Shown: positions 1-9,995 of the stretch, one piece after another
Numbering within the stretch: the first letter of the stretch is position 1
Layout of the letters: each line of letters begins with the position of its first letter
Assembly: GCA_000507305.1 (NCBI GenBank)
Contig: DF239290.1
Coordinates: 62,001-126,000, forward strand
DNA: 64,000 nucleotides
Direction: 5' to 3'
Origin: Breviolum minutum Mf 1.05b.01
Taxonomy: Eukaryota > Sar > Dinophyceae > Suessiales > Symbiodiniaceae
Translations under genes and position numbers: made by a program
Notes under the pieces: generated by a model
Database searches by the model: none
What the model saw: the letters and a program-made list of their open reading frames with translations, nothing else
Told to the model about the DNA's origin: nothing

Positions 1-345
1 TCAGCGCTGCAGGCTCAAAAACGCAAAGCAAAAGCCAAAAGAAGATAACACCTTCAATGCTCACCCCCAGCAGTCAGCGCTGCATGCTCATGCATCAATG
101 CCACTAACTTGCAACAGAAGATGAAAGATCTGAGGCGCCGACTGTGAGAATGGTGCAGGTTTGGAAAACAGATTTGAGCCACTGAGAAAACAAGCGTACG
201 TGTTTCAAATTAAAAATATTTATATAGTATATAACGTTCTAACTCAGCATGTTGTATCTTTGAAAATCTACAGGAGGCTGCTACAACAAATCAGCTATTC
301 CAGGAGCCTCCTCTACTAGACTATGCACAACTAAATACTGGCTGA
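1..345. other. Window edge, possible cut exon; no gene assigned
   Basis: The motif tcagcgctgca occurs twice (positions 2 and 75), like a decayed direct repeat. A short plus-strand open frame at the left edge reads ALQAQKRKAKAKRR then a stop, and a second reads LQQKMKDLRRRL then a stop. Either could be a lysine/arginine-rich exon end cut by the window border. No splice site decides between them. The remainder to 345 is AT-rich with no recognisable element. Confidence 0.2.
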
Positions 346-540
346 CCAGCTTAGTTGATAAAGAGTTGAGAGTTGATAAAGTTGATAAAAAAGGATAAAG
401 TTGATAAGGTTGACAAAAATTTGATCAAACGTTGATAAAAGTTGAAAAAAAGGTGATCAAAAGTTGATAAAAAAAAGTTGATAAAAAATGAAAACAGTTG
501 ATAAAAAGTTGATAAATTTGATAAAAAGTTGATAAGCATT
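346..540. repeat. (a)gttgataaa minisatellite
   Basis: About 190 bases are built from imperfect copies of gttgataaa or agttgataaaa, with unit lengths drifting between roughly 9 and 13 bases. The minus strand is open for 62 codons across it, reading Phe/Leu/Ile/Asn-rich low-complexity protein. That is what an AT-rich tandem repeat gives by chance, so no gene is called. Confidence 0.85.
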
Positions 541-1157
541 TTGTGGGCCAGGTGCTATCAGTAGTTTCTATCCCGCCTTGCCCCCACCTTTGTTTACGTT
601 CTTCTATTGCTGAAGTGCCTGATCAATCCTTGTGCAACATAAAATGTTTGACAGAATGCTTGTATACCACGACTCCCAATTGTTGAACAATACCGCTTCC
701 AATTGCTCAAGTTGCACAAGTTTACACTTGCAAATGATAAATATATGTTTTTTTTTCTCATGCAATCGTGTCGTTTTTTTGTTGCATAGCAAGGGCATAC
801 ATCTTCCTAGCTGTTTCTAGCTCGTTGTTTGGTTTTGGGCCTTCTCTTTCGGCAATGACGGACATGCAAGTGGGATGGGTGGAAACAGAACTCCCAAGAA
901 TCTACGACTTGATGGCGTATTTGCAAAACCCTCTTGGTTTCACCTGCACAAACAAACTACGACGTTGAAGGTCAATCAGGAAGACACTGGTAGATGATGA
1001 CTTTTGTTTACCATATCAACTGGACATTTAACCTGATAGCATAAATATGTACACTTTATCACTTTCGAACATGGTGATTTGGAAGAGGCAATTAATCAAT
1101 TATCTCCTTTATGGCGATTTGATGCATTTTGTGTCAATTCTGGGTTAGATTTCTCAG

Positions 1158-1331
1158 GAGTGTGTATCTGGCAAATTCCCCCAGCTCCTGGAAAATCCTG
1201 TTGTCGATTTTTTTTCGGACCAAAGGGCAAGTCGACACTCATAGACGGTGTCGAAGAGCTGCACAAAATCATCGATACGCAGCCATACCTCAAGACGAAG
1301 CAACACGAACTTGTTTTTTGGGTATTCCAAG
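1158..1331 (+). CDS. Candidate internal exon, unrecognised protein
   Basis: An open stretch of about 57 codons is bounded by a usable acceptor (gatttctcag) and a consensus donor (CCAAG then GTGAGC). Both borders are in phase 1, so the exon is symmetric. The translation contains GPKGKSTLIDGVEELHKI followed by a Trp/Phe-rich end (LVFWVFQ). Base composition is more even than in the surrounding DNA. No domain is recognised. Further coding-like plus-strand sequence around 855-965 (containing GWVETELPRIYDLMAYLQ) might be another exon but has no clear acceptor. The whole could also be gene debris; no homology supports it. Confidence 0.4.
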
Positions 1332-1806
1332 GTGAGCCAGGACAAAAAACATCCTGTATCACGACATTCTGCGAGAAAACTGGTTGTTTTTCTTTGGGAG
1401 AAAACCCCATTTTGGGATAAAATGCTGACCTAGAATTTCCAGGGTAGTATTGATAGTATCAGTATAATATACTAGATAATCATGTATAAAATCACAACCT
1501 TCAGATGTTTTTCAATGTTCAAGCAATGTCGGGAACCAACGCGAGGTAGAGAGGCATTCGAGGAACGAACATTTACATGTATCAAACAGTGAGGGCTCGG
1601 CATACCTTAGGTCCTTACTGTAGGTCCGCTCAGTTTGTTGAGCACTTTTATGGGAAGTTAAAATAGGGAAAATCCAATTATTTTTTTAAAAAGGGGCTCA
1701 GGGGAGCCAAGGGACGATTCCAAAAGATTTGCCAAAAGGGATTTTCGGAAAAAGCATGCCTTTCGAGAGAAGAGGTATGGCAAAAGGGTAAAGGAGTTCT
1801 CTTTCC

Positions 1807-1904
1807 TAGTTGGTGGTTGAACCACCCATTTGAAAAATATCAGTCAAATTGGAAATCTTCCCCAAATAGGGATGAAAATAAAAAATGTTTGAAACCACCA
1901 CCTA
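1807..1904. mobile_element. MITE family A, copy 1
   Basis: The ends GTTGGTGGTT and AACCACCACC are inverted and flanked by TA on both sides. The core has the family signature: gaaaaatat, cagtcaaatt, ttccccaa, agggatgaaaataaaaaat. It is about 96 bases long and non-coding. Confidence 0.85.
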
Positions 1905-2013
1905 GTTTCTTTTTTGCAAAAAAAAACAGGCTCAACTTGGACTTATCTGTAGACAGCTCCAGCATCTTTAAGACCATTCTTTAGTTGGTTCGGCTGGACT
2001 TCCAGGGTGTAGA

Positions 2014-2106
2014 TACCTGGATCTTCCATATATGTAAAATTTCTGCCTTTTGGTAGGTTTTCTGGGTGAAAAGGCACAAATTTTACACACTTGGAAGATC
2101 CAGGTA
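2014..2106. mobile_element. Single hairpin MITE-like element
   Basis: The left end tacctggatcttcca and right end tggaagatccaggta are inverted copies, with aaaattt-type inner arms, and TA lies at both outer borders. I saw no second copy in the window. Confidence 0.6.
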
Positions 2107-2261
2107 TATGATGATATATGATATATGTAGATCCTGTACTTGCATCAATCCCGAAGTTGCAAAATGATTTTTTCGAACTTCGTTTTTTTGAGCCACTGAT
2201 AGAAAGAATGGTATATTGCTGGCTATGAACTTATATGTACAGAAAATGTATTACCCTACAA

Positions 2262-2370
2262 ATCCTTGCTCACCTTCTGAGAATGGTAATGGAACCCAAA
2301 TGCTATGCGTTTCGGAGGTGATTGGACGCCCCAATCATCAGCTGAGAATATGACGATTGATGCCTAGGGT
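2262..2370. mobile_element. MITE family J, copy 1
   Basis: Shares caccttctgagaatggtaat, ggaggtgattggac and ccaatcatcagctgagaata with copies at 5607, 24444, 39187, 42131 and 60184. It contains the paired inverted blocks typical of this group. Confidence 0.7.
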
Positions 2371-3281
2371 GAAGGAAAGTTCCAAATTTACGACTCCAAA
2401 ACATCACCATGAACGACTCCAAATCACAAAGATCCAGTGGTTGCACTGCTGCACTTTTGTTGGATGTATACCCTCCCTAAAACTAACAGCAAGATCGCCC
2501 ATGAAAAGAGGCTTGTGCCCCCCAACCCAAAAAAAACAATCATCATCTTCTAACCATCCGTTTTCAGATGCGAGCTGTCCGTTTCAGGGGAGGCAGTTTC
2601 ACCCGTGAAGTCACGGGATATTCACATACAACAAACCTTCGCCATGGGTTAACCCGTTTGATTTGGGATATTCACGTACAACGAACCTCCCCCATGGGTT
2701 TTCCCAGTTGGATGTTCACTTCACTATCCTTACGGATAGAATCATAGAACTCCCAGCTGTTTCACACATGGCGTTTGAACATAGACCATGACGCCTCGTG
2801 ACCGATGGGTTGCCGGATCTAAAAGACTGGAAAGCCAAAATCGACCCAACGGGGTTGGGTGCCCGATCAGGTTGGGTATGGAATTTCAATGACTCGATTC
2901 GTCCTCAACGGAAAATACTTGAAGTTATCGACATCTGACCTTTGATTGACAGAGATTTTTTTTTACTACCGTCCTCTTTTTAACACTCCCTGGAAAAAAC
3001 AAAAACATCTCCCACCTGGGGTTCATAGGAAAAAAACATCGACTCAAACGTACCCTTTAAACAGGCTATACGGTATATCTTGGTTTCCAGGAGAAAAAAA
3101 TCGCAATCTCCCAAGAAAAAATCACCTGAAAGACAAATCCAAGATTCAGCCTTTCCCGGAGCGATTTTTGTTCAGGGGTCCCAATTTTCATTTTGAGGAT
3201 ATCTCAGGATAGTCATCTGGAGATTTGTTAGGGTATTGCTAAGTGCAATACGGTTCTCCTTCTTTTAAAACAACCTCTCAG

Positions 3282-3427
3282 AACGACTGGTTGGGTTCAC
3301 TGATGATCAGCGAAGCCGACTTCGCTCTGCCATGTTACGAAGCCCTCAGAGACACCATAGCCTTCTGCCATGGGTACTTTACCTGGAAGCAAGGGAAGAC
3401 ACAACGCCATGATACGAACCAACAAGG
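3282..3427 (+). CDS. Candidate internal exon, unrecognised protein
   Basis: A pyrimidine-rich acceptor (acaacctctcag) precedes a 146-base open stretch, followed by a possible donor (AACAAGG then GTGGCT). The translation includes LGSLMISEADFALPCYEALR and then a His/Gln/Lys-rich end. It has balanced codon composition and is unlike MITE translations. Leaving in phase 2, it would join the exon at 3917 and hit a stop after 10 codons. No family is recognised. Two MITEs (3478-3597 and 3729-3886) would lie in the intron. Confidence 0.4.
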
Positions 3428-3477
3428 GTGGCTGGTTTTTCTTCTGGGTTTTCCATGATTCCAAACATTAAGTTCAT

Positions 3478-3597
3478 CTTGGCAACCCTTTGGTCCCCTG
3501 CTAAAAGTAAAAAGTTTAGTGGGGCCCACTGGTAAAATCCCACGATCAACTCTAAGGGGCTATATGAGGGAATAAGGCTAAACTAAGATGTGCCAAG
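3478..3597. mobile_element. MITE family H, copy 1
   Basis: Begins cttggcaaccctttggtccc and ends aactaagatgtgccaag. Inner words ggtaaaatcccacgatcaac and tctaaggggc are shared with copies at 4034, 27298, 53329 and 61540. The terminal inverted pair is CTTGGCA/TGCCAAG. Confidence 0.75.
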
Positions 3598-3728
3598 TCG
3601 TGTCAATTCCAAGGGGTTTGTCACAAATAAATGACACCCCCAAAAAAGCTGACATGGATTGGATGTAACACAAATCAGCAGTATAGGACAGTCCCCAATC
3701 TTACATTAGTTGATTTAATTTCCTGTTC

Positions 3729-3886
3729 TACAAGGTGGGCCCCTAGTTCTAAGTAGGGTTATAACCTCATTTATAGGGGTTATTTAAGTTATTAATAACC
3801 CCAGTTACCCATTTATAAGGACATTTATAGGGATTTTATAGGGGCCTTATAACTCCATTTATACCTGGTAGTGGGCCCACCTGGTA
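3729..3886. mobile_element. MITE family B, copy 1
   Basis: TA-flanked element with ends CAAGGTGGGCCCCTA and TAGTGGGCCCACCTGG. The interior is a series of ttataggggttat and ataactccatttata blocks that fold back on themselves. It ends about 30 bases before the strong splice acceptor at 3916. Confidence 0.85.
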
Positions 3887-3916
3887 CCCAGTTTCCATTG
3901 GCTCCTTTCTCCCCAG

Positions 3917-3999
3917 GATCGAAGAAAATGTCCAACAAAATCATTGAAACCCACCACTTAGCTAACAAGGCTGCAGCCGTATTCACATCCATCCTCTAG
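3917..3999 (+). CDS. Candidate terminal exon, unrecognised protein
   Basis: One of the better acceptors in the window (ggctcctttctccccag) opens this stretch. Two readings remain. One gives SKKMSNKIIETHHLANKAAA and a few more residues to a stop at 3997-3999. The other, in phase with the exon ending at 3427, gives GIEENVQQNH then a stop at 3945-3947. Either makes it the last exon of a plus-strand gene. No domain is recognised. Confidence 0.4.
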
Positions 4000-4033
4000 A
4001 TCATACCCAGTAGTTCAAAATCCCTTAGACTTT

Positions 4034-4152
4034 ATGGCAACCCTTGGGGACCTCCCCTGCTAAGTTTGTTAAAATATTATTGGGTTACATGTAAAATCCG
4101 AGTAAAATCAAAGGGGCTAAGGGAATGTCCGGCTAAACTAAGATGTGCCAAG
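4034..4152. mobile_element. MITE family H, copy 2
   Basis: Shares tggcaacccttgggg, aaaggggctaagggaatgtc and aaactaagatgtgccaag with the other H copies. The left terminal base is lost. Confidence 0.65.
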
Positions 4153-4539
4153 ACTTAAAATGAATTTTTACTTGGCAACGTTGAAACCCGGAAACCCCCC
4201 ATGACTTTGACTCCGGAACCAACATGTTGAGATGAGACGTCCACAACATGTAACTCTCCCACTCTATCGACCCCCATTTTCAGGAAAAGCCATCATGATT
4301 CAAACTCTAAAGTCAATCCGGTAATTAATTTACATGCAAGTACGCCCTGATAAACTAAGATTGAAGACTGGAAAATCTGCAGGCTCAAAAGGAAATGTAT
4401 GAGATCTTCATTCATGGTCTATTTTCCATTTTCCAGCCATGTGATCGCTGATCCCCAAGCGAAATACAATCCTATTATAGCATACCTTTAAATGATCCGT
4501 GAATAATTTGTCATTTGTGTACATGAAGGGTCAAACCAA

Positions 4540-4705
4540 TCGGAAAAACATGGCGCAACCATGCGAAATTCCATCATTCCACAAAAAGACAACAACTAGT
4601 GGAATGGAGGAAGCGAGTTTGATCACAGGCAAGAACGGCGCGACCACACGCAAACATGGCGCAACCACACGCAAACATGGCGCAACCACACGAAAACATG
4701 GCGCA
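4540..4705. repeat. 21-bp tandem repeat, catggcgcaaccacacgcaaa
   Basis: Three to four copies of a 21-base unit lie back to back at 4637-4704, with a diverged outlier at 4547. The unit length is a multiple of three, so frames on both strands stay open through it. Those readings (KHGATTR and CGCAMFA repeats) are treated as by-products. Confidence 0.85.
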
Positions 4706-5444
4706 ACTACAAAGCTTCAGAAAGCAAGCCAAAGATGGTTTGACACCTCTAAAACTGCCAAAAGAGGAAAAGGTATGCATTCTTAAAACACGGCGCAACC
4801 CAAACATATTTGGCGCCATCTGGAAAAACCTGGTTTTCCTTGAGTGGCACGAAAATTTTGAGGCATTTGGAATCTCTAGGTATATTAAATATAAAGGGGG
4901 TTCTTCACTGCTCACACTGCTCATTTACCTCTCGACTCTCTCTGTCTCCACATCTTGCTGAGGATCAATAGTTTTTTGTCCCCCCAACGGCTACGTTCAT
5001 CGTTTCTCCATCATCTCACTAGCTACAACTATACCATACAATCCCTGGAAAAAACACTTCAGACTCTGAACATAGATGCATTGAAGACTGCTTTCTTTTT
5101 TGAAGCCCACTTACTTGTCATAAAATTTTGGATCTGACAAAAAAGTGGTTTGCCAAGATTTGTAAAACATTTAGAGATCACTGGGCCCATGAAAAATATA
5201 TAAGCCTGCATGCCGTTAACTTTCTATTTATTATAGCACCGTACATCTTCATTCAAGGACCATTTCCAGCATTCACATACCGGAGTGTATTTCATGGACG
5301 TCCAAGACACATGTAGGCATTCGCGCCACAGCCATCAAGGGGGCTGACATACAAACACACACCTGGGTTTTCCGCCCAAGGGCAAATTCGTGCCGGTGTA
5401 CCTATGTTATCCAAACTTCATATATATGTCATATTCCCCCAGGA

Positions 5445-5600
5445 TCCATGTATATTCTGTATTATTGTACTTACATTTGGTTGATATCTATCCTACATTT
5501 GATTGATTTCTATGATAAATGTGGGTGAATCGACCATACATTGAGTTGTCTCCAGGTATGTTAAAATTGTAGGTAAATATACTATAGTCCTATAAATTCC
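5445..5600. repeat. Degenerate family G blocks
   Basis: Several copies of the tacatttggttgatttctatggtaaat type and a partial ccatgtata end lie here without a clean pair of termini. This looks like a decayed or nested G element. Confidence 0.5.
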
Positions 5601-5606
5601 TATGCC

Positions 5607-5718
5607 CTAGGCATCCAGTCATATTCTCAGCTGATGATTGGGGTGTTCAATCACCTCCTCAGCATAGTATTTGGCTTCCATTACCATTCTCAGTTTCGGT
5701 GAGCAAGGATCCCTAGGG
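5607..5718. mobile_element. MITE family J, copy 2
   Basis: Starts ccctaggcatccagtcatat and carries ctcagctgatgattgggg, then tcacctcctcagca, ending near gagcaaggatccctaggg. The ends CCCTAGG and CCTAGGG are inverted. Confidence 0.75.
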
Positions 5719-5764
5719 ATGTTTACTTGGAGAAAATCTCTCAGCGTAAAGATTTGTTGTTTTC

Positions 5765-5860
5765 TAGTTGGAGGTTTCAACCCCTTTGAAAAATATTAGT
5801 CAAATTTGATCATTTCCCCAGGTAGGGATGAAAATAAAAAATATTTGAAACCACCACCTA
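5765..5860. mobile_element. MITE family A, copy 2
   Basis: TA-flanked, with ends GTTGGAGGTTTCAA and TTTGAAACCACCACC. The core attagtcaaatttgatcatt matches the uninterrupted form of the family split around the methyltransferase. Confidence 0.9.
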
Positions 5861-5867
5861 GTTTTTT

Positions 5868-6006
5868 ATTTCATGGAACCTTGGCAAAATGGAAAGCTTT
5901 TCGGGACTCCACCTTTTTGCGGAGGCCAAAAAGGAGCATCATGGAGCCCCTCCAACGAAAAATCTTCCAACCTCCTATGTTCCAGTGTTTACTGGGATTT
6001 AAATAA
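5868..6006 (+). CDS. Candidate exon or gene fragment, unrecognised
   Basis: Directly after MITE A copy 2, 45 open codons run to a TAA. The reading contains LAKWKAFRDSTFLRRPKRSI and an aromatic, basic tail ending GFK. Composition resembles coding sequence rather than MITE sequence. There is no evident acceptor between the MITE and the open stretch, so this may be a remnant exon cut by the MITE insertion. Confidence 0.3.
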
Positions 6007-6447
6007 AATCATTAAAATGCTTGGAAACAGTTCCAAAAATATTCTCCCAAATGGTGGTTGCCATGAATTTAAGCCAAATGTAGTAATTAGGTAAATATTC
6101 CATACATGGAGCATCTGGGTAAAAAAAGGGGATGAACATAGCTACCCATTTATATTCCGGGATTATCGCATAAACCATGAAATAAGAATCCCCATTGACC
6201 AACCAGGATTTCATGAAATGTCACAAGTGTCTTTTTTCCTGGCTCATGTGAGATACTTTCCCGGAACACTAAACTACCAGACCAGCTCTTTTGATCTGAA
6301 CATTTGGGAGGTTGGAAGATTCAATTTAGGTGTGACACAACCTGCAGTTTGTTGGAGAATCATGGTCTATTTTCTTGGATTTGTTTAAGGTCATGTTTTT
6401 ACGGATTATACCGATACCATACAACCTCAGGTTGTATTTTTTCTCAC

Positions 6448-6588
6448 ATGCCAACAAATCCTTTGCCCCTTTGCCCTTCGCCCGGTTTGCTACGTGGTGG
6501 CTGCCAACCCGTCAAGCGACGTAAGGAACGCCCTCGTGTTTTTGTAACCGGAAGATGGCGGAAGCGTAGTGCCTGGAAGCTGTGTTGA
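6448..6588 (+). CDS. Candidate terminal exon, Arg/Lys-rich
   Basis: The plus strand is open from the ATG at 6448 to TGA at 6586-6588. It ends in a strongly basic stretch (VKRRKERPRVFVTGRWRKRS, then AWKLC). GC is locally higher than in the flanks. No acceptor is decisive. It could be a basic C-terminus of a nuclear or RNA-binding protein, but that is only composition. Confidence 0.3.
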   Translation: MPTNPLPLCPSPGLLRGGCQPVKRRKERPRVFVTGRWRKRSAWKLC

Positions 6589-6599
6589 AGCCATATAGG

Positions 6600-6885
6600 A
6601 GTCCTATATCCCACACACACACTCCATGTATGGTTTACCTACAGGAACCCTAAGGATTCCGTTTGGGAAGATTAAGGGAAACTTAGGGAAGATGAGGGGA
6701 ATCACCACACTCCATGTATGGTCTATTTACTTACTACATTTGATTGATTCGTATGGTAAATGTGGGTGAATACAACATATGGGTATATGATGGATGTATG
6801 GTATATGTTTGTCTTTTACATGCGTTTGGTTGAATTTCTACGGTATTCCAATGTAGGTAAACATATACAATCATCCCGTCGATCC
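6600..6885. repeat. Cluster of partial family G elements
   Basis: Repeated ends (ccatgtatggt, accatacat-type) and middles (tttgattgattcgtatggtaaatgt, tggttgaatttctacggtatt) occur two to three times in about 280 bases. The cluster probably formed by successive insertions. Confidence 0.55.
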
Positions 6886-6966
6886 TATTGGGTTTTACAG
6901 CGTTTTGGAGAAAAGTGGCTTTGTTTTTGAAGAGAAAAGCTGTAGCTTAAAGGATATGATATGCTT

Positions 6967-7035
6967 ATAGTTGGTGGTTGAAGCACAAATCTGAATGATA
7001 TGCTCGTCAAAATAGAAACCTTCATCAAATAGGTG
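6967..7035. mobile_element. MITE family A, truncated copy
   Basis: The left end TA-GTTGGTGGTT and the core atgctcgtcaaaat are clear. The right terminus has decayed, and no CCACCACC follows. Confidence 0.5.
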
Positions 7036-7083
7036 TTTTTCGGTAACTTGCAAAGAAAAAAACAATCTAAACGCCATCATACC

Positions 7084-7182
7084 CTAGACGTCCAGGCCCT
7101 CCTTCTGAGGTTCGGTATTTTAGGCTATGTTTTTTGGGGGTCCATTCATACCTGCTCAGGTGTTTGGATGTCTAGGGATAGT
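7084..7182. mobile_element. MITE family S, copy 1
   Basis: Ends CCCTAGACGTCC and TGGATGTCTAGGG are inverted. The inner ccttctgagg and ttttttgggggtcca blocks match 47464-47552. Confidence 0.65.
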
Positions 7183-7204
7183 TATTATAGAGAATCCTTT
7201 TAGA

Positions 7205-7303
7205 ATATTCCCATACCATCCATGTATGGTATATATACCTACATTTGGTTGATGTTTATGGTAAATGTAGGTAAATATACCATACATGGATCCTATAGGT
7301 ATT
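7205..7303. mobile_element. MITE family G, clean copy
   Basis: The left half ccatccatgtatggtatata and right half aatataccatacatggatcc are inverted, with paired tacctacattt and aaatgtaggta arms around a short loop. Confidence 0.75.
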
Positions 7304-7304
7304 G

Positions 7305-7985
7305 GCAAATCTGAGGGGTCCAAAAGAGAAGTTACCCTGAACCGAAAAAACTAATGGCAAGTTTGCGGAGGGTAAACACTTTTAGTAAGTCATAAGCAGT
7401 CAAAGGGGTGATTGACCTAAGGGACTATCAAAGTTTTGTCACAATAATTTAATGAGGCATATATGATAATTGATGTGATATATGCTATATGACAATATGT
7501 GATATACGATATGTCATTCTAATGTATGATTATGATACATTATATATTGCATGAAATCCTGGGCTTATGACGGGATCATCATTTCATGGCTTCTGGGAAA
7601 GAATCTCCAAAAACCTTAGTATAGTACAACAACCCACACAAAGCAACCAACCAAGGTATTTCTCCAGTTTCACTGGATGTCGCTTTTAGGGTGCTTTGTC
7701 AAAATTGATGCAAACAATGAAGCCAAATCTCTAAGTATATATGTGCAGTGTTTCAACCAACTCAAAAAACACTACATAAATCATCAGGAATCATAGATTT
7801 ACTGAGCACAATTGCTTCCCCAGATGTTTTGTTGCCAGTTTTTGGTTTCTACCCAAGCAACGAATCCATGAATCCATGGGACAGGTGGTAAATTAGACAA
7901 GTCACTGTTCCATGGGAATTCTTCGCTTGGAGCACTCCTTCGCAAGGATTCCACTGGTTACAAGACAAAGATGCAAAGGGGGGCC
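7305..7985. other. AT-rich intergenic DNA, no gene seen
   Basis: Contains an impure gatatatg/atatgata stretch at about 7455-7545. The rest shows no gene-like open frame, splice pair or recognisable MITE. Confidence 0.5.
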
Positions 7986-7990
7986 ATAGC

Positions 7991-8126
7991 TACACTGAGA
8001 GGTTCAGGATACTTAGTAAGTGGATAGTAACCAGGGTTATAACCTCTATAAGTGGGTTGTATGTCCCCTAACTAGGGTTATAAACCTACATATAACCAGC
8101 TACTAAGTATCCTGAACCTCTAAGTA
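7991..8126. mobile_element. MITE family D, copy 1
   Basis: TA-flanked, with ends GAGAGGTTCAGGATACTTAG and CTAAGTATCCTGAACCTCT, forming an almost perfect long hairpin. Matches the copies flanking the N gap at 53.6-54.2 kb. Confidence 0.85.
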
Positions 8127-8162
8127 GGGGGATGATGCCGAAACCTAAGAATTGCCGGGACA

Positions 8163-8298
8163 TACAAGGTGGGCCCCTATCAGATATGAATGGCCATTTA
8201 TAGGGGTTATAACTTTTAACCCCAGTGAAACCCATTCATTTTCGGCCAGTTTATAGGGGCCCCATGTCACTAACAATCGGCTCGCAACGGCCCACCTC
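8163..8298. mobile_element. MITE family B, copy 2
   Basis: Left end TACAAGGTGGGCCCC is intact. The interior has the ttataggggttataac blocks and the right end is worn to GGCCCACCTCG. Confidence 0.7.
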
Positions 8299-8769
8299 GA
8301 AACCAACTAGAAAAGCCATGCAGTTGTTAACGCGGGGGCAGCTGGCTCAACAATGCAGACTTGCAATTCTTTTTGATTCACACCTTTGACATCTCGTCTT
8401 GCCCGAGATTTCCGTGTTTTTGTTGTTTTCAACCTGCAATTTCAACTGTTACGAATTTACTCCAACTCAGCCATGCAACGGAACAACTTGTAGTCAAAAC
8501 AAGTTCTAAAAGAAAAATAAAAAAAACATGTTACCCTCCATGAAACGAACATAGCTTCAGAGGCGAACTGCTAGTTGCAGGGAGGGTTTAAAGTTGGAGG
8601 AATCCCTAAAAGTTGTTCCTCTGTTTTCGGATTTTTTGCGTTTAAAAACGCCAAACGTGAGAGAAAACCAATGGGAACAAAAACGGGGGGTTGGACACAC
8701 AACATATCAGCAACGTTCAGAACACTTGTTACATTCCAATATAATATACTGGTTGATTAATAGGAATCC

Positions 8770-9020
8770 TTATGATGGCCCACTATAATCCTTATATACA
8801 ACTGGGTAGGATTTCATTCCCTATAAACATTCAATAACCAGCGTTTTGGTCACTGCTCATGTCTTTGTTGCAAGTTGGAAGTTGATTGATACGTGTACCC
8901 CGGAAGTTCAGGTTTGACCATGAAAAAATAATAGCAACCCCAATTTGGGATAATTCAATTCCCTACTTAAAAAGTCTTTGGTGAAAACCTATTTTCTTTT
9001 GAAGGTCTTTGGACTTCCAG
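8770..9020. mobile_element. Dispersed repeat W, copy 1
   Basis: The words tataatccttatataca, actgggtaggat, caccaattt-type centre and tctttggacttccaggg recur in the same order at about 63060-63200. A fragment lies near 41465. Boundaries are uncertain. Confidence 0.45.
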
Positions 9021-9164
9021 GGTATCTATATTCAATATTCAACAAATATTTGACTGATGATAAAGCTTCGAAATTAACCTCCAAAATAATTATACCTTGA
9101 TCTTAACGAACGGGTAAACCAAAACTCCGAAAGTGGATTCATCACAACGGAAATTAAAAACAGG

Positions 9165-9437
9165 ATGCCCAAAGTGATGCTTTGGAAGAGGTACATCCTA
9201 TTGAATATGACTACACTTGGGTATCCATTTGAAAAAAAGTGTGTTCAAAGTGTTCACTTTGAGAAGAGATCTCATTTCCCTTCCCTAGTGCTCAACCCCC
9301 AGAAAAGGATATCCCAACAGCTTAGCTTGCAATCACTAAGCACCACCCCGTGCAGCCACCAGGTGGGAAGTCAACCAAAACACAAAAAAAAAACGCCCTG
9401 CAGGTTCCCATTAAAGGCCATTTATTTAATGGCTTGA
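9165..9437 (+). other. Open frame of doubtful coding value
   Basis: A 90-codon plus-strand open frame starts at the ATG at 9165 and ends in low-complexity KHKKK sequence. It has no splice signals or recognisable motif. Listed because it overlaps no identified element; chance opening is as likely. Confidence 0.15.
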
Positions 9438-9600
9438 TTTGAACCGAAAAGACCATTATGTAAGTAGGGATTTATCGGATTTACTTCATCAACTGGGTTT
9501 CTAAACACTGGGTTTCTTTACTTGGATTAAAAGACTTGGATCTACAAACAATCAACAATTCCTAGACTATTCTTTTAATGGTCGTTTCCTTGACTTACAG

Positions 9601-9681
9601 GGACTGGCTTTATTGAAATTTCTTTTGACGCTCCTTGTCGTTGATGTTGCACCCAAAGAGGCACATATCCTCAGCGAAAAG
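9601..9681 (+). CDS. Candidate 81-nt symmetric internal exon
   Basis: The acceptor gtttccttgacttacag and donor GAAAAG/GTGACAAG bracket exactly 27 codons, with phase 0 at both borders. The reading contains LALLKFLLTLLVVDVAPKEA and ends HILSEK: a hydrophobic stretch followed by a charged end, compatible with a membrane segment or buried helix. No neighbouring exons were identified with confidence. Both consensus borders and the intact frame make chance less likely. Confidence 0.45.
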
Positions 9682-9724
9682 GTGACAAGAAAGAGAATCC
9701 TAAAACGTCCAACCATGGGAACCC

Positions 9725-9805
9725 CAAACCTTCATTTTTTGGGGTTATAACCCATATATTGGGGGCCTAAAACCTTCATTTTTCATGGTTTTGGGGTCCA
9801 AAGGA
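9725..9805. mobile_element. Element P, copy 1
   Basis: aaccttcattttttggggtt, ataacccatatattggggg and catggttttggggtccaa reappear inverted at about 44300-44402. The interior is an imperfect hairpin. Confidence 0.55.
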
Positions 9806-9941
9806 AGGCCTGTGTTCAAGATTTTCGTAGCCCCCTTGAAATGGAGGCGAAATCCAAAGTTGACCCTACCTTTATCGAGGCACTGGTCTACCTGAAAAAC
9901 CCCTCTAGTGACATTCACCGCGAAAAATACCAGGATAGAAA

Positions 9942-9995
9942 CAAATATATATATATATATAAATAGTATACATATATAAATATATATACACATGG
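9942..9995. repeat. (AT)n microsatellite
   Basis: Interrupted atatat runs with a few g and c positions. Confidence 0.8.

Noticed and set aside
4574-4924. 116-codon minus-strand open frame
   Set aside because: Kept open by the 21-bp tandem repeat, with CGCAMFA repeats in the middle.
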